DNA of 64,000 bases from Tanypteryx hageni (taxonomy: Eukaryota > Arthropoda > Insecta > Odonata > Petaluridae), in the NCBI GenBank assembly GCA_028673005.1, contig CM054112.1, positions 26,714,624 through 26,778,623 on the forward strand, given 5' to 3'. Positions 44,880-56,340 of the stretch are shown here, in pieces. The notes beneath the pieces were generated by a model. That model saw only the letters and a program-made list of their open reading frames with translations. It made no database searches and had not been told where the DNA came from. The position numbers were made by a program, and so were the translations under genes. Numbering within the stretch: position 1 is the first letter of the stretch; each line of letters opens with the position of its first letter.

Positions 44880-47425
44880 CTGTTTCGAGGTTTCGTTCCA
44901 ATGAAATTTAAGACACCACTATACATTTATGATAAGGTATGCAAAGAATTGAGGTAGTGACGGGTATGAATTCATTGGAGAGAAGAAAAGGTAGACTTAA
45001 ACTAAATTAACACTGTCCCCATGCTTTTGACGGGTAATTACTCTAATTAATAAATAATTAGACGTTTGTCCATTGCAGCTCTGCTTGCAAGAAAGAATGA
45101 AAGTTGGGAAATAAACGTTTTTACCAAAATTATTCGAGAGTACTCTTTTGTTTACATCGGTTGGAAAAAACATTTTTCTCTCCTTAGATCTTACATAATC
45201 TGTAAGGTATCGATTCAAAATTTTCTATGGATAGAGGACAATATTTGCCACAAATTCCCGTTTTTCTGACAGCAAACGAATTTTAAGTCAATTCGGCACG
45301 GATTCCAATGATCGCTTTGATAAAAATATTCTCAGTTCTTTCAGCCGTACAACTGTTTAAGTCTCAAGTTTGTATCTTAATTCTAACTACTTAAAAAAAA
45401 TGATACACACATAAATGGAGACAAAAACAATTTCCAATATAAAAACTTTTACTCGACATTTCAAGGTTATCCGATTTATTCCTAAAGCTTTCACGTATAT
45501 ATCTACCAGGTTTTCATTTCTCGCCTATTATGGATCTACCCTTTCCACACCAGTGTGAAGTACGCAAGCATGCAGTTACACTACAAAATTAATATATAGG
45601 ATAAACGAAAGTTTTAAGATTTTGTTCCGCGAAAAAATCATGACAATCTTTTGGAATTCATCTTTCAAATGATTTAAGAAAGTTTGTTAATATACTTCTT
45701 AAGATAATGACCACTCTTGACTTATCAGTCGGAATTTTGCGTTAAATATACGTCATTATCGCACTGAAATCCGTGGATTCAGTCGCGGTCCTTTGAGAAA
45801 GTAATCACAGTGCTCTTTAAAGCGAAAATGATTTGCATGAGTAAGCGGGTTACGCCCACCAACCTCACCCGCCTTCTTCCCATTATGTTTTCGCCTCTGG
45901 GAGAAAGCGATCCTCTGAAAACGGACTTTTATACGCTTTCTTTAATCTTGTTCTCACGGTGCTTTCGACCTACAAATAATTTTAACCTCAAATTGGATAG
46001 GACATGTCATGACTATCAAGTAGTAATTTTTCCCAAGATGAATCCACGCATGAATTCGCTCCTTCTTAATAGGTCTTCGTCGCAAGTGATGACGTCTTTC
46101 GGTGAATCGCTCTCAATCAAGCTCGATCTGTCCTGGAACCTTTTCCACCTGCGTCCTCTGTTGCAAAAGTTTTCGAATTAGATAGCACAGTTCACCGAAG
46201 AATCGCAAAACATTCAATACTGCCATCAACGGAAGGTTGCCATTGACATTTAGCACTTTTAATTATATTAAAAATGCCCTCGTCTCGATAAAAATTGAAT
46301 TATGAAATCTTCATAAATAAAATAGGCGTTTTATAAAAATTTAGATGCAACAAAAAGGTTATTTGCGTAGATGAAATGTAATTAATGAACCAAACCAAAT
46401 AAAAATCTCTTTTTTACCGGACCGTGGATATAAAAGCTTGAAAAGCTATGATTCATTACCCCCGTTTCTTAGGAACTTTTTCAATTTAACTAAGTCGAGC
46501 TTGAAAACATATTTTTGAAACCACAATAACTCTTAATAAAAAGGCCATTAAAAACCTTTTAGTGGAGCGCACTTTTTTATTTCTCCCTTAAAATAAAAAA
46601 TAAGTTAATATTTTTTAGAAAATCTAAACGTAGGTACATACCATTTGAAATGTTGGGTGAGAATGTTTGCTTTTAGCAGATATAAGCCACCTTTTATACG
46701 AAAATAATTACATATTCAGACGAACATTTTAACTTTTTTGATATCTATAAACTTACATAACATTTAAAATTTCTAAAGAAATTTTATTGGGATTTTGTAA
46801 TTATTATATTTTTAAAAGGTTTCTCTCGTCCGTAAATAACATGATTCACATTTCAGCTTGAAAACAATTTAATTCGCGCAATGTGAGACAATTTAAAGGA
46901 AAAAAATCAATAAACGATCTTTAATTTCATATACCCATATATAAATCAAAAGATTTTCCATAATTTCAATTTTATTCAACTCGGACAATATTTTTTCAAG
47001 AACTATATTGCTGTGAGTTAATATTAAAGATATTACATGCCCACTAAGTGTAGTTATAAAATTCAGATTAATATTTTTAAATGGAACCAGATAAAAATGC
47101 ACACATGCCTCCAATAATGAAATTAAAAATAGTTCTTCAATCCTTTCTATTAATTAGAAATCTTCTACAGTTAAAAAAGTATAAGTACACTCTTTAAAAA
47201 AATAGCGCAACAATTTTTAAGTCGAGTAGTTTGCAGAGAATGCCAGCTGAAGACGTAACTATATAACGGCAAATGTCATTCGATTAAAAAAAAACGGAAA
47301 GTTCAGGCAAAACTCGGGGCGTAATCGAGACCGGGTTGAGCAGAGAGTGTCTCCATCTATGCTTTCTCTCCGTACGAATTTCCATCTCGGATCACGTTCG
47401 GTAGAGAGAAGACAGCTGCTGTGAA
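44880..47425. other. long AT-rich stretch
   Basis: Nothing recognised. A plus-strand frame of 123 codons (45810-46181) has no domain and no splice context. Confidence 0.45.
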
Positions 47426-47429
47426 TGAG

Positions 47430-47730
47430 GTGACCGCAATCTCCCCCAACTCCCCAACCCCTCCCTTACATTGTCCTACCCTTCCTCATTCCCTTCCATC
47501 CCTCCCCTCATTCCGAATCACCCTTTCTCGCGCCGCGTCCAATCAACTCGATCCTGAGACCATTACTTCTGTTGCATCATCATCATCTGCCCTCTTCGTC
47601 TTCTTTCCCCTCCTCCTCCCCTCCGTCTACGAACATCGCAAAAACACGTGCGAATCATTAAGCGAATTTAATCCTCCCGTTTTTAAATCGCCCATCTTTC
47701 TCTCCTTCGAGATGGTCGTTTAGAAATAGT
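47430..47730. repeat. polypyrimidine-rich segment
   Basis: CT-rich at 47440-47525 and 47590-47630. A 100-codon plus-strand frame across it is probably compositional. Confidence 0.45.
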
Positions 47731-48350
47731 TGTCTTCCCTCTGGGGCGGGTGCGTTTCATCTTTAGTCTCTATCCAAACCATTTGAACGTTCGATCGGTT
47801 ACCGAAAGCTTTATGTTAATTGAAAAATAAATCGAAAGGTCGTTATTTTTGGATCAGGCGATAGGGCATTATTTACACCGACGCACGGGCACTTTCTAAA
47901 AGAGTGGGATATGGAAAAGGGAAGATTACAAACGAAAAAACTTAAACCTCTTCAGGGAAAACAATAATGGCAATTTATAACAAAACATTAAATTGCTTTG
48001 GTTTTTGAAGACCTAGCAAGAAAAAATCCATAGACATGTTACCTTACCGTCCGTTGAAATTTCCAACTTTTCTGCTGCTGAATAATTGAAGTTCATGGCC
48101 ACATATGCGCCAGCCTCCATGAAGAAGGTAATGGAATAAATAAAATGCCACCAGTCGCCCGAAATGGCGATCGACTGAAAACGAGATGATGGCCTTTAAA
48201 TGCAATAAGACCTGTTAAGTATAGTGATCGACGAGTAAGTTTGCAATCATAGTCTCCATTTCGTTTTCAATACAACGAGAAGTAACTACTAATATTACAA
48301 AATCGGAAAAATTACAGAAACTTTCCACAAAACAAGCTTTGTATTCTCCT
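47731..48350. other. AT-rich non-coding stretch
   Basis: Nothing recognised. Confidence 0.5.
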
Positions 48351-48791
48351 TGGTTATAAGTAGGCTTGGTAGGATTCGATTTAAATGTAAAAACGTCGAT
48401 AAACGTCGATTTTTTAAAATTTCAAGATCGACAGAAATGAATGGTCGTCGATAAGCGTAGATTTTCCAAAAAGATGGAAAAGTATGCGTCCAAAAACCTA
48501 CTCTGAATTATAATGTTTAAGTCGTTGCTGTTTACTTTTTTGCAGTATTATTTTCTGCCTACGATTTCGTTCCTTTTCTGGGCTTGCATTAACAGTGGGA
48601 CTGAAAGAAGGGCATTTTCTTACACTTACATCTTTACGAAAAGCTCACGCTTCTACTCTGGAAAATCAGGTAACCGCAAGGCCCTAGGGTAGTTTTGAGA
48701 ACACGTGTTTCTTAGCCCTTTTGAGGTTTTTGAGATTATATTTGACGACCTAATCGTGGGATATTCCACGAGCTTTTCTATACATATAAGG

Positions 48792-49083
48792 TCATGGATA
48801 TGCCCTGCTGAGAATGCCTCTATCCCTGTTAAACAAGGTTCGGAAAAAAAGGAATTTCGGTGGTCGCTTTCTATCCTTTCCACTCATCAACCCCGTGGAG
48901 TATTCCGGAAACAAATGTCTCTCGATCCTTTCTTGGGTTTTTCCTATAGATGACCTTGTGGTATGCACTTTCACGCGTTCTACCAATGCACAATCCAATC
49001 TTTTGGCAGTCTTTTTCTTAAAGTTATTCAGGAAGGATAGTTCCTCTCTCGTGCTTTTGGCTACTTCGTCTTCTGCTACAGGT
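48792..49083 (-). CDS. unassigned exon-like open frame inside the hAT
   Basis: A minus-strand frame of about 95 codons opens right after an in-frame stop near 49083 and closes at 48792. It encodes a charged, helix-prone peptide with EVAKSTREELSFLNNFKKK near its start and KTQERIERHLFPEYSTGLM in the middle. CTAACCTGTAG at its upstream edge resembles a branch point plus 3' splice acceptor. There is no ATG. I do not recognise a domain. It could be a transposase exon of the hAT, a captured host exon, or chance. Its base composition is more balanced than the flanks. Confidence 0.35.
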
Positions 49084-49883
49084 TAGTAAATTTAAATTTA
49101 TATATAATGGTTTTAAAAAGATGCACATACATTAGCAATCGTTACTAAAATTGAAGAGGGATTAAATATTAATATTTATTTGGTATTTGTTGCATAATAT
49201 TTTACCGATTGTAAAAACACATTTTAATCAAGATTTCAGGTAAGACTGTTGATTGAGCGCTCAATAATAAAGTTTAATTTTTCTCACTATATATTTTATG
49301 TTAAATAAAGAGAATATGTAGTGAGGTGATGAAATATGTCAAATGATACAAAGTATTAGATAGTTCTTTTATGACGTCTAAAATATTATTGTGATAATTA
49401 TATCGTTAATGTTTTTTCCTTAATTGGCATCAACGAATGCCTAAAAGCATTTACGCTGAACTCGCTATTTTTTAATATTCCTCGGCAAATGCAGCATTAT
49501 ATTGCTCGGATTTCATAAATTAATCGTTTTGTAGTTTTCACATTCGTGATATAATATATTTGTCAACGACGCGATAAGAGATTAAAAATATTTCAGTTTC
49601 AGTGTGTTAAAACGACAATAATATTTTGGTGACCGACATGCAAGGCGCTAATTTGGTTTAATCATAAAGATTCAGTTAGTAAAAGTCGTGAATTAACTAT
49701 TAATATATGTTTTCGCATATAGGTTGGTTGTCGATATAATCACGTTTGGCAAAATTTGTAAGGAAAGGAGTGAAAATACAAAAACAAGAAATATCGTTTT
49801 GTGTTCGTACAATGAACTTTTTCTGCACTAGCTATTTCTTATTGCTTAAAGAGGTAAGCTTTCGAGTGAAAATATTCTTATAC
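49084..49883. other. AT-rich interior of the hAT
   Basis: Nothing recognised. Confidence 0.45.
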
Positions 49884-49922
49884 AAATAAATAAATAAATA
49901 TAAATATATATATATATATATA
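49884..49922. repeat. (AAAT)n then (TA)n microsatellite
   Basis: AAAT-type units at 49884-49900 then TA units to 49922, immediately left of a PLE repeat fragment. Confidence 0.9.
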
Positions 49923-50030
49923 TGGCAACAAGTTGTTGGGATAAGGAAGCACTCACCAATAAGATGACTTCAGGTTGGCGAGCTGCTGGGGATGTCGAAG
50001 TGACGCACATAAAATGGAACACATTTTACG

Positions 50031-50036
<6 letters not shown>
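49923..50036 (-). mobile_element. PLE terminal repeat fragment
   Basis: On the minus strand it contains TTCGACATCCCCAGCAGCTC, CCTGAAGTCATCTTATTGGT and GAGTGCTTCCTTATCC in the order of the 31278 copy. It stops before the hammerhead-like core. (TA)n lies on both sides. Confidence 0.65.

Positions 50037-50099
<63 letters not shown>
50037..50099. repeat. (TA)n microsatellite
   Basis: About 31 uninterrupted TA units. Confidence 0.95.
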
Positions 50100-50100
<1 letters not shown>

Positions 50101-50125
50101 CAGCTTACGGAAAAGGAAAGGTAAA

Positions 50126-50440
50126 ATGGATGTCAGCAAGGTGTTGGGATGAGGAAACCCAGTGAACACTCACCAATCAGACGACTTCAGGTTGGCGAGG
50201 CCCCGGGGATGTCAAGGCGACACACGTAAAAGAACACTAAAACACAGAAACATCACAAACATAGAAGCTTTCGGAAATGATGAAGGAATAATTCCGAAAG
50301 CTTCTACGTTTGTGATGTTTCTGTGTTTTAGTGTTCTTTTACGTGTGTCGCTTCGACATCCCCGGGACCTCGCCAACCTGAAGTCGTCTGATTGGTGAGT
50401 GTTCACTGGGTTTCCTCATCCCAACACCTTGTTGACATCC

Positions 50441-50442
<2 letters not shown>
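50126..50442. mobile_element. palindrome of two PLE terminal repeats
   Basis: Arms of about 150 bases (50126-50276 and 50292-50442) are nearly perfect inverse copies around a 15-base centre. The right arm begins within a hammerhead-like core (ATGATGA, A, GGAA, TAA, TTCC, GAAA at 50277-50299, with A where the first C is expected) and runs through the same segments as the other PLE repeats, ending AACACCTTGTTGACATCC. The left arm is the inverse. No coding sequence. (TA)n lies just to the left and an (AT)n(GT)n array to the right. Confidence 0.8.
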
Positions 50443-50491
<49 letters not shown>

Positions 50492-50508
50492 TGCGTGTGT
50501 GTGTGTGA
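50441..50508. repeat. (AT)n(GT)n compound microsatellite
   Basis: A short AT run then about 28 GT units with a few GC and TC variants. Confidence 0.95.
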
Positions 50509-51061
50509 CCCGGCGTTGCCCGGGTGCGATTCGGGATTGAACAAACTTATACACCCTCACACCGCCCGCGCGCTCGGCGCACGCTCTCGCGGCCGACGTT
50601 GCAACTTATATACCCTCACCGCCCGCGCGTTGCTTCTAAAAATTATCTACAGAGAAGTATTTTGTTCCGTAAAAGGGTTCTTGATAAAATGTCATAAATT
50701 TCGATCAGACAGTACATTTATGTTTTTATACGTGAAACGTATTTACACTATAGGTAAAAACGTTATTTGCCTTAAACACGATGTATATTGTATTTTTTTT
50801 ACGTAAACCTGTTCGTTGTAATGCTGAACAAATTGGTGAAAGAATGGTGCGAATCAGTTCAGCCATTCTCGAGTTATAAGGGAACATAGTTACAGACAGA
50901 CAGAAACGGATTTCTCACCAGGGCTGTGCTGCGCGAGATTGGAGGGGGTTAAGAGTGGTATCCAAACCTACTTTGGGGCCTGCCCCGTCGCCTAAAAAAA
51001 CATTGATTAAAATCGGTTGGTTTTTTCCGGAGATATTTTGGTTAGAAGGGGTTTTCGATTT

Positions 51062-51063
<2 letters not shown>
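50509..51063. mobile_element. repeat family D, inserted in a compound microsatellite
   Basis: Begins ACCCGGCGTTGCCCGGGTGC, an inverted GC-rich motif, and includes two related blocks ATACACCCTCAC and ATATACCCTCACCGCCCGCG. Later it has TCAGCCATTCTCGAGTTATA and CAGACAGACAGAAA. It ends in an AT-rich TTTTTTATTT. The same order (AT)n then (GT)n flanks it on both sides, as if the microsatellite had been duplicated on insertion. I recognise the style as common in arthropod genomes but cannot assign a superfamily. Confidence 0.5.
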
Positions 51064-51128
<65 letters not shown>

Positions 51129-51205
51129 CTGTGCATGCGCGCGTGCGTGTGTGCGCGTGCGTGTGTGCGCGTGCGTGCGTGTGTGTGTGTGCGCGCACGT
51201 GTAAA
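51064..51205. repeat. (TA)n(GT)n and GC/GT-rich microsatellite
   Basis: About 18 TA units, then GT units, then a longer stretch of GTGC and GCGT variants to about 51200. Confidence 0.95.
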
Positions 51206-51590
51206 CACAATACGTCGCATTAACACGCTGTGTGCCGGATTAGATTCCCGTACTCCACTCAGTTCCTGGACATTTTTCATAAATCCAAAAGAAAAAGCAC
51301 GCGAAATCTCGTGGCCGGCTCAAATGTGGTGATTTTCTTGGTTAAAAGTCACGATTTAATAAGTAAAAGATTAAATTAACGATTTAAATATACTACTTTG
51401 TATACTTTGTATCGTGTACTTTTTTACTGTAAGTAAAAGATAAGACAATATTTTAATAAATTCGTTATTTAGTGTTTTCTTAAATATTAACATTTAAAAA
51501 TTTAAGAATTTCGAAATAAAAGGTAAATTCAAATCATCGAATTGTTAAGGCCGATAACTGCCAGCCATATATGTAAGTAGTAATTTAAGC
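51206..51590. other. AT-rich interior of the hAT
   Basis: Nothing recognised. Confidence 0.45.
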
Positions 51591-51757
51591 GTCGATATTA
51601 GTTGAAAATATCTCGGGAAAATAAACGTCGGTTTTCAACAAAATAAAGGTAGAATTTTACCAAGTAGTAATTTGAAGCGTCGATATTGGTCGAAAATAAA
51701 CCGATTTTAATCGTAGATTTAAAAAAATAAACGAATCCTACCAAGCCTAGTTAGAAG

Positions 51758-53215
51758 CGAAAGGATGGCCAATACCGCAAGGGCATGTAATACTGTGTTT
51801 CGCAATGGGTATATGCATTTCAAATGACATTTGTTTAATTATTTAATAGTAATATTGGTATTTCTAAACCGCTACTAAGGATCATAGAATTGTGGACACA
51901 ATTCAATGCTGTCGCTTATGTATTTAGAGGACTGAATTAGGTATACTAAATTTGTCAAATTAAATGAGTTATTTTTATTATATTACGTGTTTTATTAATT
52001 GAAATGTCTAAAAGCATACTTATGCATACATTCATCGAGTTGCCTCTGGATCTTTCATAATAAGCAAGAAGTCGTTCTCATAGGCCACCTTTTAATTTTC
52101 AAGGCCAAATTCTATCTTGAAGTTGGAATGCGCAGAGTGACTGTTTATTAGCGACTCGGCAGGAAGTTCTGTCATGGGATTTTGAGGAACCAAGTCACTC
52201 ATCCTCGGACGATAAAAAAACGCAATGGAACATCCAGAGGGCACTGGCATAAGTCAGCAGAAGAATACACAATTGCGCAACACCGGATTAGACGTTCCTT
52301 TCCAGCATTTCCTTCTTATACTTTTTCAAAAAATAAGTCTAGCTTATCTGCAGTAATATATATTTACAATTCAAAAATGTTTTAGACACCTAGTGAAAGC
52401 CAATAAGAAAGAGAAAAAACGAATGGAAAATAACTCGAATAAATTATTTGTAATCTTTTCAATTTTTTCATAATCAAATGTTTAATATGATTTATAACTT
52501 TTCAAAATTGTTATTCATTCGCTATATTTAGTAATTAATTTATTTTGAATATTAAACTCATGCTTACCTCTGCAATAAGGACATGCAGACAAGTGAATAT
52601 AGATGTAAATATAGAAAACCTATTCATTACTTGTATGTTTCTAGAGAAAAAAAGCTTCCCGGTACGAATTTTTGTCGATCGAAATTATTATTCATCATGC
52701 GTATCTAACATTTTATAAATTTATCCGGATGATAATTCATTACTGGAAAGTCTTCAATAATATTTACTGGCGCATTTGGTTTAAAAACTTCTTGGCATGA
52801 TTATTATGCGTTCGTACGGTGGGTTTTAATTTAATTAATTTTCGACTACACTTAAGCAAGAGTATCGCATGGTTGTACTATTCGGGAGAATATTCCTCGA
52901 ATAGGATCGCTCTGGTCTCTCCCCTTGCTCTACTTTCAATCGTGTAAACCCCAAATATGGACGGCTCCCAAAAATCTTTTTAACGACTACAGTGAAAAGT
53001 CGATGAAAGAAGAGAGGAAATAGGGATAAAGGAACGTCGTATTTCGACGCGAAAAACAGCCACTCGTGCGGCAAGAGAGAAAAGGAAAAAACTGAGAAAT
53101 TCCCGCGTTTCACACAAAAAGTGCTTCTTTTAAGGAGGCTAAAGGGTCGTTCGCAACAAAGGACGTTAAGAGACTATTAATGGACTGGAGTTGGAGAATG
53201 GCGGGAAAAAGACGA
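51758..53215. other. AT-rich non-coding stretch
   Basis: Nothing recognised. Frames under 95 codons only, with no domain. Confidence 0.5.
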
Positions 53216-53219
53216 CGTG

Positions 53220-53560
53220 TGCCGATTCGAAGAGAGGGAATAAAAGAGAGAGAGAGAGGCGGAAAGAACACTGCTCTTCCCTATATTCTCTCTCACTCTG
53301 CCCACTCCTTCCGCCACTCAGCTCCTCCCAATGCAACTAGCATCTTATTCCAATTGACCTTCCAGAGGTCTTTGGAGGCCATGGGGTCACCACTGGGTCG
53401 GGTTTGCTTCGCTGTGCCCTCTCTCTCTCTTTCTGCTTCCCACTCCATTTCTTCTTCCTCCGGAATTCCTCCTTCCTCCCATCTCCTCTTCTCTTCATCT
53501 CTCTCTTACTTCTCTGCCGTCCCATTTTCTTACAGCTCCACATCCGTTCCATTCTACGTT
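53220..53560. repeat. short GA run then CT-rich segment
   Basis: Purine-rich at 53230-53270, pyrimidine-rich at 53275-53320 and 53410-53530. Frames of 125-143 codons on both strands are compositional. Confidence 0.45.
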
Positions 53561-54235
53561 TCATCCATTCATACATATCACCGGCTAGATATATTTTCCT
53601 ACCAATTTTAACAAGATTTTTTCGCTGACGTAGAAATAAATACTTGTTTCCAATACGCAATAATTCGCTTTCAAAAATAAAACAGTTTCCTGACCGTTTG
53701 CTGAAATATTTCATTTGCTAAGATTATTCCCGAGTGTTGTTGTGTTTCGCAAGCCAAATAGCCCTACAAGCCACAAAAAAATGATCCGACCGGCTAACTG
53801 TAATATTTATAACCTACGATTATAGTCGAGTTAAACTGCAAAAATATTTATTAGAAATTATATAAAACTCAGCCAAAGTTTAGTTATCAAACTTTGGCTG
53901 CACTGACCCTGAGGATATAGGCATATGGATACAGGATTAAAGTCTGTTGCTGCGGCGTCATATTTTTTAGTTACCGCCAGTTGCCTATATTAAGTATCCA
54001 ATTAAACTTTCCCTACTGAAAAATATTTTGCATGGTTTAGTTTCATAATCAATAATATATTTAGAAGCAGTAAATCTTGAATTGATGATGGGAGACTCTC
54101 TTCGATACTGCATCTTTTTATAAGGAAGCATGACGTCTTAAGAGAGGCCACAAACTCCTCGCACTGCGCTGAAATTCGGTAAGTGGACTCGTATGAATAA
54201 ACGACGAGTGTGGTCGTGACCGGCGTTATCTCCCC
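53561..54235. other. non-coding stretch
   Basis: Nothing recognised except a small hairpin, CAGCCAAAGTTT/AAACTTTGGCTG (53870-53900), of unknown meaning. Confidence 0.45.
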
Positions 54236-54237
54236 AT

Positions 54238-54485
54238 TCACTCTTCGGCCTCCAACCCCCCTCTCTCTTTTCCCCGCCACTCCCCCCCCCCCCTTGCCAC
54301 CCTCGCTATACCCTCCCTCCCCTTTCCCCCCCAACCAATTCTCCCTCATTCCCCTCCCTCCACCCTCGCATCTCTCGATTCCGTCCTCTACGTCCAAGCC
54401 TCGTTCATCTTCTCGTCTCTCTCTTTTACACACACACACACACAACCACACACACACACCACACTCACTCTTTCTCTCCGCGCCA
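54238..54485. repeat. polypyrimidine tract ending in (CA)n
   Basis: CT/CCTC-rich at 54250-54425 and (CA)n with interruptions at 54430-54462. Overlapping frames are compositional. Confidence 0.6.
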
Positions 54486-55540
54486 CTCAGCTACGGTCCA
54501 ATCTGAGGAAAACTCTTTAGATAGCTCAGGATTTATTCCCGCGCTAATAAAATGCGTAGATGTTCTAAACCCGTGGCATTATGGGCTTGTCGAATATAGG
54601 CTTTTCTTAAGGACCTACCCAAGTTGGATGTTATGTCACGTTAAGAGCACTTGCAGGAGTGTAATTAGTTTTTTCCAGCGGAGATGATAAATATAGCACG
54701 CCACGGTTCACGATACGATAGGTTGTAACATTCGTAAGATCCAAATTTGTGACTTTCGGAAGATAATTAGGCTCATTATCTTCACAGCTGGATCATCTTT
54801 AAGTCAACATACAAACATCTGAAGACTGGCCGGCAAGTATTGCATTGAATCGAGTTGACGAGAAAATCTTAGGGATCTTTTGAGATCTCTGACTGACTTT
54901 TGATAAAAAAGTATCCTATATCAATGTTACAATTGGTTCAAAGGAGCTTGTGCTATCGCTTTTTCTGTCTTTCAAGAATGTATCAGTCAGCCGTCGCACG
55001 GCAAAAGGAATTACCTTCTCAACAATATTTTAATCCTAATCAAACGATATAATAACTAGCATAACTGCCCGTTAAAAATGACGGGTATGTATGAATGAAG
55101 TATATTATTATTAAAATTATTCCCATCTACCTCCCTCCCATTCTACGCTTGTCTCCTATATAAAAACTTAGACAAAATTAATATATATTTGATAAACAAT
55201 ATGCTAGGCAACATTTATATGCCCAAAACTCTTTTTACTTTTTGGAATATATTGTTATGAGGATTTTATATTTTTAGTGAATGTAAACCGGTTTCATTGA
55301 AATAAATTTTATTTTTGTTTTTAGTAAGAGATTAAAAACTAACTCAAATGATAATGAAAGATTTATTTCTTTTTGCTACCATCGTATTGTTTATGGTTGC
55401 TAATGTAATGTTTACAATTCAAAATAGCGTCGAAATTTCGTGAATATGTGGAGAGATGCGACTCGAAATTAATCACCTAGATTCCTAGAAGACGAAATAC
55501 GTCAAACCTAATTTTACGTGTATTTAAAAAATCGACGGCA
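54486..55540. other. AT-rich non-coding stretch
   Basis: Nothing recognised. Confidence 0.5.
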
Positions 55541-55544
55541 GGAA

Positions 55545-55670
55545 AAAATTTCTTTTAGGCGATCGTTGTTTTAAGTCCTACGATGATTTTAAGTAAATTT
55601 AATATACAAATGATTAATTAATTAATCCTGGAATCGAACTCATGATTTCAATATAGACGGTGAGCAATAT
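55545..55670 (-). repeat. possible family A remnant
   Basis: On the minus strand, AAATCATGAGTTCGATTCCAGG matches the B-box-like segment of family A in spirit; the rest has decayed. Low confidence. Confidence 0.3.
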
Positions 55671-56340
55671 AAAATGAAAAGGTTGCGCTGCCAAGTAACT
55701 CCTAAAAGTCTGATCGAAAAATAATGAAAAGTTTTCAAGTTATAAGCGGTTTTCTCATTCTACCTTTTAACTCCATAGACGAGAGAGGCTGACCAAAATT
55801 CAACTGTAGAAGTAAGATCAAATCATCAAATACATTCTGATTCGCTATTTTAAGACTCCACTCTGAGACCTAATAATGAAAAAGAATAATTTACATGAAT
55901 TTTCTTGATCTAATTATGATTTACGCGAGGTGAAAATGGAAAACTGGAAAAAACGAAAACAACAGATGTTTAATTCTCACGAAATATTATACGCAAGGGC
56001 GAGATAATGCGCAGAACTTGACCGCTTTATTAACAAGCGCATATATATATAAAGGCAGCATGAAATAATGAGCGGGATGTCCCACAAGGGAGCCTTCCTT
56101 CTCCAAACCCCTCGCCAAACCCTATGGGTCTCCCAACGGTCGCGATATCTGGATCCCAACATGCATAATTCAGAGAGAACTTCTCCTTAGAGATTTAGTG
56201 CGCGATCCTCGCTCATTTTTGCTGACCTGCCCTTTCTGCACTTTCTACATGCACGGTTTTTTCCGAACCGTTGAAAACGCAAGCATGATTCGACGCGACT
56301 TTAATACGTCGCCGTCCCGAGTGTAATCCGTCACGATTTC
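55671..56340. other. non-coding stretch
   Basis: Nothing recognised. Confidence 0.45.

Larger units (their letters stand above)
48361..51749. mobile_element. 3.4-kb hAT transposon with 18-bp TIRs and 8-bp target duplication
   Basis: The left end reads TAGGCTTGGTAGGATTCG and the right end is its exact inverse, ending at 51749. Subterminal blocks near both ends contain ACGTCGATAAACGTCGAT variants (48400-48470, 51590-51700). The flanks are GTTATAAG (48353-48360) and GTTAGAAG (51750-51757), 7 of 8 bases alike and matching the hAT preference for T at 2 and A at 7. Much of the interior is later insertions: PLE repeats, (TA)n and (GT)n arrays and repeat family D. No complete transposase is visible; one exon-like frame remains at 48792-49083. 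Confidence 0.82.

Noticed and set aside
45810..46181. 123-codon plus-strand frame
   Set aside because: No domain, no acceptor or donor framing it, ordinary flanking composition.
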